From positions 496,001-560,000 of the forward strand of contig NZ_APMP01000001.1 of assembly GCF_000372645.1 (NCBI RefSeq): DNA of 64,000 nucleotides, read 5' to 3'. Source of the stretch: Caulobacter vibrioides OR37 (lineage in GTDB: Bacteria > Pseudomonadota > Alphaproteobacteria > Caulobacterales > Caulobacteraceae). A program made the position numbers and the translations under genes. This document shows, piece by piece, positions 18,433 to 27,242 of this stretch (within the stretch, counting starts at the first letter, position 1; each line of letters begins with the position of its first letter). The notes under the pieces are model-generated. The model saw only the letters and a program-made list of their open reading frames with translations, searched no databases and was not told the origin of the DNA.

Positions 18433-20043
18433 GTGACCGTTGGCCTGGAACCGTCCGCCTTACACCCCTTCATGGGGCAGGACCTTCCGCATCTGCTGGA
18501 AAACCAGGCCGCGCGCCGGGGCGATCACCCCTTTCTGATCTACCATCCCGTCGCGGGCGATCCGCAAACCTGGTCCTACGCGGCCTTTCATGAGGCCGTC
18601 ACGCGACTCGCCGGGGGACTAGCCGCGCGAGGGGTCGGCCTCGGCCAGCCCGTGCTCATCCACATGGACAACTGCATCGAGTTCCTGATGGCCTGGCACG
18701 CCTGCTCGCGCCTCGGCGCCGTGGCGGTCACGACCAACACCCGGTCTTCGGTGGACGAACTGGCCTATTTCATCAGCCATTCGGGCGCGCGCATCGCCCT
18801 GACCGAACCCTGCCACGCCGCGAACGTCATCAAGGCTGGACCGGACCTCGCGGAGGTCGCCTGCACCGCCACCGATGGCGGCGAGACGCCCGACACGCCT
18901 CCCCCCGCGGGATTGACGCCCTTCGAGGACCTCGCGGCCGGCGATCCCGCCCTGGCGCCGCTGCGCGCCCCCGAACCCTTCGCCTTCAACAGCGTCCAGT
19001 ACACGTCGGGATCGACCTCACGACCCAAGGGCGTCGTCTGGACCCACGCCAACGCGCTGTGGGGCGGACGGATGGGCGCCTTCGCCTGTCAGGTCGGACC
19101 GGAGGATATCGGCCACGCCTGCCTGCCGCTCTATCACACGAACGCGCTGTCCTATTCACACCTCAGCACGCTGTGGGCGGGCGCGACGCTCGTCTTCCAG
19201 CGCCGCTTTTCGGCGAGCCGGTTCTGGGATTGCGTCACCCAGCACGGATGCACCTGGGGCATCCAGATCCCGTTCACGCTGAAGGCCCTGATGGCGAAGC
19301 CAGTGCCGGCGAACAGCTTCCGGCTATGGGGCCTGGGCGGGGTCGATCCGCCGACCGTGCTCGCCCATTTTGGCATCCCGTGCCTCGGCTGGTTCGGCAT
19401 GACCGAGACCGTCTCCCTGCCGCTGGTCTCGACGACCAATCTCAAAAGCCGGATCGGATCGATGGGAACCCCGACGCCGGGCTACGAGATCGAGATTCGC
19501 GACGAGGCCGGCGCGCCGGTCGGCTTCGGCGAAACCGGCCATCTCTGGATACGCGGCGTGCGCGGCCTTTCCCTGTTCCAGGAATATCTGAACGATCCGA
19601 CGGCCACCGCCGCCGCCTTCGACGAACGCGGCTGGTTCAAGACCGGAGATCGGGTCAGCCTGCACCGCACGGGCGTCACCTTCGAGGGGCGCGACCGCGA
19701 CATGCTGCGGGTTGGCGCCGAGAACGTCGCCGAGTCGGAGATCGAGCGCGTGCTCCTGGCCACCGGACTGGTCGCCGAGGTCGCCGTTGTCGGCAAGCCG
19801 CACCCCATGCTGGACGAGACCCCGATGGCCTTCGTCATCGCCGCGCCGGGCTCGGCCGATCCTCGCCCGGCCCTGTTCGCGGCTTGCGCCGACAAGCTGG
19901 CCAGCTTCAAGCGCCCCGAAACGATCGTGCTGGTCGAGGATCTGCCTCGCGTCACCCTGGGCAAGATCGACAAGAAGATTCTGCGCCAGAGAGCGGCCAA
20001 GCTCGCGCGCGAAGAGCGGTCCGAAAAGGCGGCCGAGCGCTGA
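18433..20043 (+). CDS. AMP-dependent acyl-CoA synthetase/ligase (CaiC-like)
   Basis: A 536-residue ANL-superfamily ligase that activates a carboxylic acid to its CoA thioester through an acyl-AMP. The P-loop is YTSGSTSRPKGVVWTH, the A5 motif GWFGMTETVSLP, the hinge region GWFKTGDRVSL with GRDRDMLRVGAENV, and the C-terminal catalytic Lys lies in LGKIDKKILR. A GTG start has GGGAGAG upstream. It is transcribed alone, divergent from the serine hydrolase / pepN operon. The overall pattern is nearest crotonobetaine/carnitine-CoA ligases, but the substrate is more likely a deaminated acid from this pathway. Confidence 0.9.
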   Translation: MTVGLEPSALHPFMGQDLPHLLENQAARRGDHPFLIYHPVAGDPQTWSYAAFHEAVTRLAGGLAARGVGLGQPVLIHMDNCIEFLMAWHACSRLGAVAVTTNTRSSVDELAYFISHSGARIALTEPCHAANVIKAGPDLAEVACTATDGGETPDTPPPAGLTPFEDLAAGDPALAPLRAPEPFAFNSVQYTSGSTSRPKGVVWTHANALWGGRMGAFACQVGPEDIGHACLPLYHTNALSYSHLSTLWAGATLVFQRRFSASRFWDCVTQHGCTWGIQIPFTLKALMAKPVPANSFRLWGLGGVDPPTVLAHFGIPCLGWFGMTETVSLPLVSTTNLKSRIGSMGTPTPGYEIEIRDEAGAPVGFGETGHLWIRGVRGLSLFQEYLNDPTATAAAFDERGWFKTGDRVSLHRTGVTFEGRDRDMLRVGAENVAESEIERVLLATGLVAEVAVVGKPHPMLDETPMAFVIAAPGSADPRPALFAACADKLASFKRPETIVLVEDLPRVTLGKIDKKILRQRAAKLAREERSEKAAER

Positions 20044-20050
20044 GCCCCGC

Positions 20051-20365
20051 TCAGCTCTCCTCCACGCCTTCGACGATGCAGAGTTCGATCTCCGCCGCGC
20101 CCAGCCGATGAGCCCGCGCGGCCTGATAGGTCTCCGAACGCCAGTAGTTCCGGGCCGCTTCGAAGCTGTCGAATTCGAGAATGACATTGCGAGGACGGGC
20201 CTCGCCCTCCATCGCGTCGAAGCGCCCGCCGCGCGCCAGGATTTTCGCGCCGTGCTCTCGCATCGCCTCGCGCGCCCCGTCGGCGTAACGCTGGTAGGCC
20301 TCCGGATCGGTGACGGTGACCCGCGCGATGACATAGCCCTTGGGGCCCTTGGAATTGTTCGACAT
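20051..20365 (-). CDS. DUF1330 (dimeric alpha-beta barrel) protein
   Basis: A 104-residue protein of the DUF1330 family, a small ferredoxin-like dimeric barrel. Seen are YVIARVTVTDPEAYQRYA, GGRFDAMEG, and VILEFDSFEAARNYWRS, the standard family pattern. The role is not known; relatives sit in catabolic clusters. The start at 20365 is chosen from the family N-terminus. It lies 23 bases after the class I/II aminotransferase gene on the same strand and is convergent with the CoA ligase. Confidence 0.85.
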   Translation of the reverse strand: MSNNSKGPKGYVIARVTVTDPEAYQRYADGAREAMREHGAKILARGGRFDAMEGEARPRNVILEFDSFEAARNYWRSETYQAARAHRLGAAEIELCIVEGVEES

Positions 20366-20388
20366 GACGCCTGCTCCTCGATCGCCCC

Positions 20389-21600
20389 TTAGCCCGCCCT
20401 GGCCGAGAGCCAGGCCTCCAGACCGCGAACCCCTTCCTGGAGCCGGGCGTCGCTGACGGCGAAACACCAGCGCAACCAGCCCTCGCCCTCGGGACCGAAG
20501 GCCGCTCCAGGCGCGAGGCCGATGCGCGCCTCTTCCATCAGCCGCCGCGCCAGGGAGACCGAGTCGTCCTCGCCCTCGATGCGGAAGAAGGCGTACATGC
20601 CGCCTTCGGGGGGCGGCGCGACGACGCCCTTCAGCGCGCCCAGCCGTCCGGTCAGAAAGTCTCGCTTGGCCCGCAGCTCGTCCCGCAGCCCGGCGACAAA
20701 GGACTCCCCGTCGCGCAGGGCGACGATGCCGGCGGCCTGGACGAAGACCGGCGAGCACGAGGTGTTGAATTCGATCAGCTTGCCCAGGTCCTCTTCCAGC
20801 TCGGGCGGCGCGACCAGCCAGCCCAGCCGCCAGCCGGTCATCAGCCAGGCCTTGGAAAAGCTGTTGGCGCTGATCACCCGGTCCTCCCGCTCGGTGATCC
20901 GGAGGAAGGAGGGCGCGGTCGACGGCCCCGGGCGATAGGTCAGGCGCTCATAGACATCGTCGCACAGGATCCAAACGCCCAGCTTCCGGCAGTGCTCCAG
21001 GATGGCCTTCTGGTCATCGGCCTCGATGGTCCAGCCCGTGGGGTTGCCCGGCGAATTGAGAACAAGCAGGCGGGTCTTGGACGTGACGCTGGCGAGCAGG
21101 CGGTCCAGGTCGAGCTTCCAGCCTTCCGCCGAGGGGCTGAGCGCGAAGCGCGTGACGCGGGCGTTCAATATGGCCGGGATCTGGGTCACGTTCGGCCAGA
21201 CGGGCGTTATGACCACCACCTCGTCCCCGGGGGAAACAAGCGCCTGCGTGGCGATCATCAGGGCCGAGACGCCCGAGCTCGTCACGGATATCTGGGCGGG
21301 CGAAAAGCCCTTCCCATGAAGGCCGCCCAGATAGTCGGCGAGGGCCTCGCGCAGCGGCGCGACGCCATTGTTGTGGCTGTAGAAGACCGCGTCGGCGTTC
21401 AACGCCTCGATCGCGGCGGCCTTGATGAAGTCCGGCGTCGGCGCATCGCTTTCACCGAACCAGAACTTGACCAGATCGGTCTTTCCAAAGCCGGCGTTGG
21501 CGATTTCCCGGATCTTCGACGTCGGTAGCGCACGGACGGCCGGGCGCGCTTCCAGCCTGGCCGGCGCGCCTTCCAGGAGCGTGGAACCATGGGGATTCAT
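20389..21600 (-). CDS. Class I/II pyridoxal-phosphate aminotransferase
   Basis: A 403-residue fold type I aminotransferase of the aspartate-aminotransferase superfamily. The PLP Lys is in NSFSKAWLMTGWRLGW, the PLP-contacting Asn and Asp/Tyr are in LNSPGNPTGW and CDDVYERLTY, and the C-terminal Arg is in LRWCFAVSD. ATG 21600 is preferred over an upstream GTG at 21633, since the latter falls inside the operator copy; AGAGAGG precedes 21600. It would deaminate alpha-amino acids freed from the peptide. It is divergent from the enoyl-CoA hydratase operon across the operator. Confidence 0.9.
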   Translation of the reverse strand: MNPHGSTLLEGAPARLEARPAVRALPTSKIREIANAGFGKTDLVKFWFGESDAPTPDFIKAAAIEALNADAVFYSHNNGVAPLREALADYLGGLHGKGFSPAQISVTSSGVSALMIATQALVSPGDEVVVITPVWPNVTQIPAILNARVTRFALSPSAEGWKLDLDRLLASVTSKTRLLVLNSPGNPTGWTIEADDQKAILEHCRKLGVWILCDDVYERLTYRPGPSTAPSFLRITEREDRVISANSFSKAWLMTGWRLGWLVAPPELEEDLGKLIEFNTSCSPVFVQAAGIVALRDGESFVAGLRDELRAKRDFLTGRLGALKGVVAPPPEGGMYAFFRIEGEDDSVSLARRLMEEARIGLAPGAAFGPEGEGWLRWCFAVSDARLQEGVRGLEAWLSARAG

Positions 21601-21632
21601 TTCGCCGGCCTCTCTTGCAATCTCGCGAGCCA

Positions 21633-21650
21633 CATGTAATCACTGTCTAT
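21633..21650 (+). promoter_or_regulatory. Island-1 operator motif, copy 7
   Basis: CATGTAATCACTGTCTAT matches 13 of 18 positions of the reference copy. It lies in the short divergent region between the aminotransferase and the enoyl-CoA hydratase genes. Confidence 0.55.
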
Positions 21651-21711
21651 ATTCAGGGTGCAAGAAAATTCCAAAACAAAGGAATTTTCGGCGCATTTTC
21701 AGGTGCTTGCC

Positions 21712-22533
21712 ATGGGCTCTATAGGAGCGGACATCACCGACAACTGGACCCGACTCCAGGTTTCGGCCTCGGACGGCGTGGTTGAGGTCGCCCTGGCGAG
21801 ACCCGAGGCGCGCAACGCCCTCGATCCCACCATGATGCTGGAGCTGACCGAGCTGGCGCGTCGGCTCCGTCGCCATCCAGCCTCGCGCGCGGTGATCCTG
21901 CGCGGCGAGGCGACCTTCTTCTCGGCCGGGGTCGATCTGGGCGCCGCGCGCGGCCGCAACGGCTCTGCCAACACCCTGCTCGACCTCCGCTGCCAGGTCG
22001 CCGCCGGACCGGACCTTTGCCGCGCCTGGGAGGAGATCGAGGCCCCCACCGTGGTCGCCATCGAAGGCTTCTGCATCGGCGGCGCCGCGGCGCTCGCCGT
22101 GGCCTGCGATTTCCGGATCATGGGCCACGGCGCCCACATGAGACTGCCCGAAATCCCCCTCGGCATGAACATGAGCTGGCAGACCCTGCCCCGACTGGCC
22201 GCCCTCGTCGGTCCGTCCCGCGCCAAGCGGATGGCCCTGTTCGGCGACAAGCTGGACACCGAGACCTGCCTGGCCTGGGGGCTTTGCGACGAGGCCGCGC
22301 CAAGCGGCGGCACGCTGGAGGCGGCCCGCCGCTGGGCGGCGCGCCTGGCCGCCCTGCCGCCGCTGCCCGTCCGGATGACCAAGGAAGCGGTCAACGCCGC
22401 CGCCCTGGCCAACGCCCAAGCGGTCAGCGTCATGGACCGCGACCAGTATCTGGTCGCCGCCCGCTCGAAGGATTTGAGCGAAGGCGTCGCCGCCTTTTTC
22501 GAGAAACGCCCGCCGAAATTCACCGGCGACTGA
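21712..22533 (+). CDS. Enoyl-CoA hydratase/isomerase family protein
   Basis: A 273-residue crotonase-fold protein. Seen are FFSAGVDLGAA (oxyanion-hole region), APTVVAIEGFCIGGAAALAVACDFR (second oxyanion Gly) and LPEIPLGMNM, where one of the usual catalytic Glu positions is present. ATG 21712 is chosen as the start because AGGTG precedes it; the frame is open from a GTG at 21658 near the operator. It begins the five-gene rightward transcript with thiolase, epimerase, asparaginase and aminotransferase, 24 bases before the thiolase. Confidence 0.87.
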   Translation: MGSIGADITDNWTRLQVSASDGVVEVALARPEARNALDPTMMLELTELARRLRRHPASRAVILRGEATFFSAGVDLGAARGRNGSANTLLDLRCQVAAGPDLCRAWEEIEAPTVVAIEGFCIGGAAALAVACDFRIMGHGAHMRLPEIPLGMNMSWQTLPRLAALVGPSRAKRMALFGDKLDTETCLAWGLCDEAAPSGGTLEAARRWAARLAALPPLPVRMTKEAVNAAALANAQAVSVMDRDQYLVAARSKDLSEGVAAFFEKRPPKFTGD

Positions 22534-22557
22534 CCCCACGCGACAAGGAAGAAGCTC

Positions 22558-23739
22558 ATGAAGCGCGCCGCCATCGTCTCGACGGCTCGAACCCCCATCG
22601 GCAAGGCCTATCGCGGCGCCTTCAACGACCTTGAGGCCCCGACGCTGGCCGGGCACGCGATCTCCGCCGCCATCGAGCGCGCCGGGCTTGAGGGCGCCGA
22701 GATCGAGGACTGCCTGCTGGGCTGCAGCATCCAGCAAGGCACCCAAACCTTCAACATTGGTCGGCTCGGCGCGCTGGCGGCCGGCCTGCCGGTCTCCGTG
22801 GCGGGCATGAGCATCGATCGCCAGTGCTCCTCCGGCCTGATGGCGATCGCCACGGCCTGCAAGCAGGTCGCGATCGACGGCATGAGCTGCGTCGTGGCCG
22901 GCGGCGTCGAGTCGATCAGCCTGGCCCAGACCAAGGCGATGAACATCTCCCGCGTCCCCGATCCACGCCTGATCCGTCTGGCGCCGGCCATTCACATGCC
23001 CATGCTGGACACGGCGGAAATCGTCGCGGCGCGCTATGGCGTTTCGCGCGAGGCCCAGGACCTCTACGCGCTCTCGAGCCAGCAGCGGACGGCGGCGGCC
23101 ATGGCGGCGGGCGTCTTCGACGACGAAATCATCCCCGTTACCTGCGAAATGGTCGTGACGGACAAGGCGACCGGCGAGACCTCCAAGCGCGCCATCACGG
23201 TGACCAAGGACGAAGGCGCGCGGGCCGACACGACGCTGGCGGGCCTGTCCGCCCTGGCCCCTGTGCGCGACGGCGGCACGATCACGGCGGGCAACGCCAG
23301 CCAGCTGTCCGACGGCTCGGCGGCGGTGGTGGTGATGGAGGCCGAGATGGCCGAAAAGCGCGGCCTCGCGCCGCTCGGCTGGTGTCTTGGCGTCGCGGTC
23401 GCCGGATGCGAACCGGACGAAATGGGCATCGGCCCGGTGTTCGTCATCCCGAAGCTGCTCGCCCGTCATGGCCTGACGATGGACGATATCGGGGTGTGGG
23501 AGCTGAACGAGGCCTTCGCGTGCCAAGTGCTCTATTGCCGCGACCGTCTGGGCATTCCGGACGAACGGCTGAACATCAATGGCGGCGCCATCTCGATCGG
23601 CCACCCCTATGGCATGAGCGGCGCGCGCATGGTCGGCCACGCCCTGCGCGAGGCTCGTCGTCGCGGTGAGAAGTACGCCATCGTCACCATGTGCGTCGGC
23701 GGCGGCCAGGGCGCCGCCGGCCTGTTCGAGGTCGCCTGA
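22558..23739 (+). CDS. Acetyl-CoA acyltransferase (thiolase)
   Basis: A 393-residue thiolase that splits 3-ketoacyl-CoA with CoA, or condenses acetyl-CoA units. All active-site motifs are present: nucleophile Cys in [41 protein letters not shown] with the catalytic His, and the second Cys in [12 protein letters not shown]. Length matches the FadA/PhaA families. In this island it could take a 3-ketoacyl-CoA arising from transamination of a beta-amino acid after CoA activation. It ends 2 bases before the epimerase gene. Confidence 0.94.
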   Translation: MKRAAIVSTARTPIGKAYRGAFNDLEAPTLAGHAISAAIERAGLEGAEIEDCLLGCSIQQGTQTFNIGRLGALAAGLPVSVAGMSIDRQCSSGLMAIATACKQVAIDGMSCVVAGGVESISLAQTKAMNISRVPDPRLIRLAPAIHMPMLDTAEIVAARYGVSREAQDLYALSSQQRTAAAMAAGVFDDEIIPVTCEMVVTDKATGETSKRAITVTKDEGARADTTLAGLSALAPVRDGGTITAGNASQLSDGSAAVVVMEAEMAEKRGLAPLGWCLGVAVAGCEPDEMGIGPVFVIPKLLARHGLTMDDIGVWELNEAFACQVLYCRDRLGIPDERLNINGGAISIGHPYGMSGARMVGHALREARRRGEKYAIVTMCVGGGQGAAGLFEVA

Positions 23740-23741
23740 TC

Positions 23742-24725
23742 ATGGAGCTTCTGTTCGCTTATCAGGAGTGGCCCTACGCCGAAACGTTCCGCATCTCGCG
23801 CAGCGCCAAGACCAACTCCGAGCTGTTGACCGTCTGGGTGCGGGCGGGCGGTCACGTCGGCAGAGGCGAATGCGCGCCCCTGCCCCAGTATGGCCAGACG
23901 GCGCAGGACGTGGCCGACGCGCTGGAGGCGGCGCGAGAGTGGTTCCATGAGGGCGCGACGCGAGAGGCGGTCGCCCGCCGGGTCGCCAATACCTCGGCCA
24001 GGAACGCGCTCGACTGCGCGCTCTGGGATCTCGAATGCAAGACCTCGGGCAAGGATATCTGGACCCTGACCGGCGTCGAAAGAGCCGACTCCATCGAGGT
24101 CGACCTGACCATCGGCATCAATCCAACCGCCAAGATGCGGGCCGACGCGGTCTCCGCCGTCAAACGCGGCTATCGCATCATCAAGATCAAGGCCAATAGC
24201 GAGGACGTTCTGGAGCGCGTGGAGGCCATCGCGGCGGCCTGTCCAGGCGTTCGCTTCATCGTCGACGCCAACGAGGCCTGGACGATCGAGACGCTGAATA
24301 GCCTATCGCCCGAATTGGCGCGCCTCGGGGTCGAGCTGATCGAGCAACCCCTGCATCACAAACGAGACGAGGCTCTGGTCGACTATCGCGGCGCCATTCC
24401 GCTTTGCGCCGATGAGAGCTGTTCGGGCGAGGACGACCTGCCCCGCCTTTCGAAACTCTATCAGGCCATCAACATCAAGCTCGACAAGGTCGGCGGTCTG
24501 ACCCCTGGCCTGTCGCTCAACCGCGCCGCCCACGCCCTTGGGCTCAAGGTCATGCTGGGTTGCAGCGGCCCGACCTCGCTGGGCGCCGCGCCCGCCTATG
24601 TGCTGGGCACCCGCTGTGACTTCGTCGATCTGGACGGTCCGGCGCTGCTTCTCGACGATCGCGCCTGCGCGATGCGCTACGAGCAAGGCCGGCTGCTCCG
24701 CTTCGGTTCTGATCTCTGGGGCTGA
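23742..24725 (+). CDS. Dipeptide epimerase-like enolase superfamily enzyme
   Basis: A 327-residue enolase-superfamily protein of the muconate-lactonising subgroup. GECAPLPQYG near residue 40 is characteristic of L-Ala-D/L-Glu and related dipeptide epimerases. The catalytic Lys is in IIKIKAN (KxK), metal ligands are in VDANEAW, IEQPL and ADES, and the second Lys is in INIKLDKVGG. It would interconvert L- and D-configuration at the second residue of a dipeptide. The neighbours (peptidases, asparaginase, aminotransferases) support peptide use over cell-wall recycling. ATG 23742 follows the thiolase stop directly. Confidence 0.88.
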   Translation: MELLFAYQEWPYAETFRISRSAKTNSELLTVWVRAGGHVGRGECAPLPQYGQTAQDVADALEAAREWFHEGATREAVARRVANTSARNALDCALWDLECKTSGKDIWTLTGVERADSIEVDLTIGINPTAKMRADAVSAVKRGYRIIKIKANSEDVLERVEAIAAACPGVRFIVDANEAWTIETLNSLSPELARLGVELIEQPLHHKRDEALVDYRGAIPLCADESCSGEDDLPRLSKLYQAINIKLDKVGGLTPGLSLNRAAHALGLKVMLGCSGPTSLGAAPAYVLGTRCDFVDLDGPALLLDDRACAMRYEQGRLLRFGSDLWG

Positions 24726-24748
24726 CGTCGGATCTCGACGAAACGACC

Positions 24749-25783
24749 ATGCGGCCGAAGATCAAGATCATCTCGCTGGGCGGCACCATCTCGATGCGTT
24801 CCGACGGCGCGGGGCTCAACCCGGCCTTGGGCGCCGAAGCGCTGACGGCCGATCTGGCGCGTCGGACGCCGCGGGCGCAGCTGATCCGCCAGGACCTCGG
24901 CCGCGCCGCCAGCGCCAACCTGGACTTCCCCCTGGTCGAGCGCCTGGCGGGCCTCATCGCCGAGTTCGCCGCCGAGGGCGGTCACGGAGTCATCGTCACC
25001 CAGGGCACCGATACGCTGGAAGAGACCGCGTTCCTGACCGAGCTCCTGGGGACGCCTTCCCTGCCGGTGGCTTTCACCGGCGCGATGCGCGGCGCCTCGG
25101 CCGACAGCCCCGACGGTCCGGCCAATCTCGCCGACGCCCTGACCTTCGTGACGTCTCCGAGCGCCGGGGCCGAGGTCGTCGTGGTGATGAATGGCCAGGT
25201 TCATGCCGCGCGACACGTCCAGAAGACCGACACCACCGCGCTCGACGCCTTTTCGAGCCGAGACCACGCCCCGCGCGGCCGACTGCATGAAGGCCGATTT
25301 ATCGCCCTTCGCCCCGCCTTCCCGCCCCTGCCCAGCGTCGCCCCCGCGCGCGGGCGAGCTTCGCCGCGCGTCTGGATCGCGACGATCGGCCTGGACATGG
25401 ACGAGACGCTTTTCACGCTGGGCGAGGACGCGGGCATAGACGGCTGGGTCATCGCCGCGCTGGGCGCCGGCCACGTCCCGGAAAAGCTCGCCCCCGTGCT
25501 GGGCCGCCTCGCCAGCAGGGCTCCCGTCGTGCTGTGCAGTCGGACGGGCGGAATTCTATGCGAACGCACCTATGGCTATGCGGGCGCCGAGATCGACCTG
25601 CTGTCGCGCGGTCTGCTGGGAGGCGGATCGCTAAGCCCCGCCAAGGCGCGCGTGGCGCTTCTGGCCCTGCTTAGAGACGGCCGAGGCGATGTCGCTCGTC
25701 GTTTCGTCCAACTCGCCGTCGCGGTCCGCGACGACACCTTATCCAACGCCCCTTACTCTCCGCCGGAGACCGCATCCTCATGA
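24749..25783 (+). CDS. Asparaginase/glutaminase family amidohydrolase
   Basis: A 344-residue asparaginase-family protein. The first catalytic Thr is in ISLGGTIS and the second in VTQGTDTLEET, and MRGASADSPDGPANLADAL is the usual flexible-loop and binding region. No signal peptide is seen, so it is cytoplasmic. Hydrolysis of Asn or Gln side-chain amides, possibly including unusual or D-forms, is inferred. It overlaps the next aminotransferase gene by ATGA, a tight coupling that suggests its product feeds transamination. Confidence 0.9.
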   Translation: MRPKIKIISLGGTISMRSDGAGLNPALGAEALTADLARRTPRAQLIRQDLGRAASANLDFPLVERLAGLIAEFAAEGGHGVIVTQGTDTLEETAFLTELLGTPSLPVAFTGAMRGASADSPDGPANLADALTFVTSPSAGAEVVVVMNGQVHAARHVQKTDTTALDAFSSRDHAPRGRLHEGRFIALRPAFPPLPSVAPARGRASPRVWIATIGLDMDETLFTLGEDAGIDGWVIAALGAGHVPEKLAPVLGRLASRAPVVLCSRTGGILCERTYGYAGAEIDLLSRGLLGGGSLSPAKARVALLALLRDGRGDVARRFVQLAVAVRDDTLSNAPYSPPETASS

Positions 25784-27102
25784 CCCAAGCCCCCGCCAAC
25801 GATCTCTCCGCCTACTGGATGCCCTTCACGCCCAACAAGGCGTTCAAGGCGGCCCCCAGACTGTTCGTCGCGGCCGAGGGGCAGTTCTATTTCACCGCCG
25901 ATGGCCGAAAGGTCCGGGACGGCTTTTCGGGACTGTGGTGCTCGGGTCTGGGCCACTGCCACCCGCGCATCGCCGAGGCCATCGCCGCGCAGGCGCGACG
26001 GCTCGACTACTCGCCGGCCTTCAACTTCGCCACGCCCGACGCCTTCCGCCTCGCCACGGAGATCGCCGACCAGTTCCCTGGCGCGCTGAACCACGTCTTC
26101 TTCACCAATTCGGGCTCGGAGGCGGTCGACACGGCGCTGAAGATGGCTCTGGCCTATCACCGCGCGCGGGGCGAAGGCTCGCGGACCCGCCTGATCGGCC
26201 GGATCAACGGCTATCACGGCGTCGGCTTCGGCGGCGTCTCGGTCGGCGGCATGCCCAACAACCGCAAGGCCTTCGGCCCGCTGCTACCTGGCGTCGACCA
26301 CCTGCCCTTCCCCTATGACGCCAAGGTCTCGGGCTTCACCCGGGGGCAGCCCGATCGCGATCCCATGGCCTATCTGGCCGAACTGGAAGCCCTGATCACC
26401 CTGCACGACGCCTCGACGATCGCCGCGGTCATCGTCGAACCCATGATCGGCTCGGCGGGCGTCTTCATTCCGCCGGCGGGCTATCTCGCGCGCCTGCGGG
26501 AGATCACCGCCAAGCATGGCGTGCTGCTGATCTTCGACGAAGTGATCACCGGCTTTGGCCGACTGGGCTCGCCCAACGGCGCGACCTTCTTCGGCGTCGA
26601 GCCCGACCTCTGCACCATGGCCAAGGGCGTCAACAACGCCGCCGCGCCGATGGGGGCGGTCATCGCGTCCAGCCAAATCCACGACACGATGATGGACGCG
26701 ACCGCCTTCGGGATCGAGTTCTTCCACGGCTACACCTATTCGGCGCACCCGCTCGCCGTGGCGGCGGGCCTGGCGACGCAGGCCGTGCTGCGAGAAGAGG
26801 GCGTCTACGCGCGGGCGGCCGCGCTCGCGCCCCTGTTCGAGGACCTGATGCACGGCCTCCGCGACAAGCCTCACGTCATCGACATCCGAAATCTCGGTCT
26901 CGCCGGCGGCTTGACTCTGGCGGCCGATCCGGAAGGCCCGGGTCGACGCGGACAAGCGCTTTTCCTCGCGGCCTACGAGGAAGGCCTCTCCATCCGCGCC
27001 AACGGCGACACCATCGCCATAGCGCCCATCCTGACCAGCCGCCCCGAAGACCTCGAGGACATCTTCTCGAGGCTGGGACGCGCTTTCGCCCGGCTCGGAT
27101 AG
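25780..27102 (+). CDS. Omega-amino acid:pyruvate aminotransferase (beta-alanine:pyruvate type), class III
   Basis: A 440-residue class III PLP enzyme. YWMPFTPNKAFKAAPRL at the N-terminus, FTNSGSEAVDTALKMALAYH, IFDEVITGFGR and the PLP Lys in TMAKGVNNAAAPMGAV match beta-alanine:pyruvate aminotransferases closely. It moves an amino group from an omega- or beta-amino acid to pyruvate. It is the last gene of the rightward operon and the second aminotransferase of the island with beta-amino-acid affinity by family. A pair of strong hairpins follows. Confidence 0.92.
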   Translation: MTQAPANDLSAYWMPFTPNKAFKAAPRLFVAAEGQFYFTADGRKVRDGFSGLWCSGLGHCHPRIAEAIAAQARRLDYSPAFNFATPDAFRLATEIADQFPGALNHVFFTNSGSEAVDTALKMALAYHRARGEGSRTRLIGRINGYHGVGFGGVSVGGMPNNRKAFGPLLPGVDHLPFPYDAKVSGFTRGQPDRDPMAYLAELEALITLHDASTIAAVIVEPMIGSAGVFIPPAGYLARLREITAKHGVLLIFDEVITGFGRLGSPNGATFFGVEPDLCTMAKGVNNAAAPMGAVIASSQIHDTMMDATAFGIEFFHGYTYSAHPLAVAAGLATQAVLREEGVYARAAALAPLFEDLMHGLRDKPHVIDIRNLGLAGGLTLAADPEGPGRRGQALFLAAYEEGLSIRANGDTIAIAPILTSRPEDLEDIFSRLGRAFARLG

Positions 27103-27118
27103 CGGGCGCGCGAGCGGC

Positions 27119-27169
27119 TAGAGCGTGAGGCTGAAAGTGGGAACCGGTTTCAGCTTATCTCACGCTCTA
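27119..27169. terminator. Interrupted hairpin after the omega-aminotransferase gene
   Basis: TAGAGCGTGAG (27119-27129) pairs with CTCACGCTCTA (27159-27169), and the inner GCTGAAA pairs with TTTCAGC, with a small bulge on the right arm. There is no clear T-run. It may be a terminator or a palindromic intergenic repeat. Confidence 0.5.
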
Positions 27170-27184
27170 AACATCTGATTTAGA

Positions 27185-27226
27185 GGCCTTTAGCCTGAAA
27201 TCGATTCCGATTTCAGGCTAAAGGCC
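27185..27226. terminator. Perfect 19-bp hairpin between convergent operons
   Basis: A 19-bp perfect inverted repeat (27185-27203 and 27208-27226) with a 4-base loop ATTC lies between the convergent aminotransferase and GH30 genes. A bidirectional terminator is likely; the arm CGATTTCAGGCTAAAGG could also belong to a dispersed repeat family. Confidence 0.6.
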
Positions 27227-27242
27227 CTAAAGGCGCGGAATC

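Noticed and set aside
21640..23640. 666-residue open frame antisense to the hydratase and thiolase genes
   Set aside because: The other strand encodes two proteins with full catalytic motifs; the antisense frame has none.
2002..27102. A known microcystin (mlrABCD) cluster
   Set aside because: No MlrA-type membrane protease or MlrC-type metallopeptidase was found; only the broad serine hydrolase fold and a transporter are shared.
27185..27226. Terminal inverted repeat of an insertion sequence
   Set aside because: The two arms are 4 bases apart and no transposase gene is nearby; a hairpin is the simpler reading.
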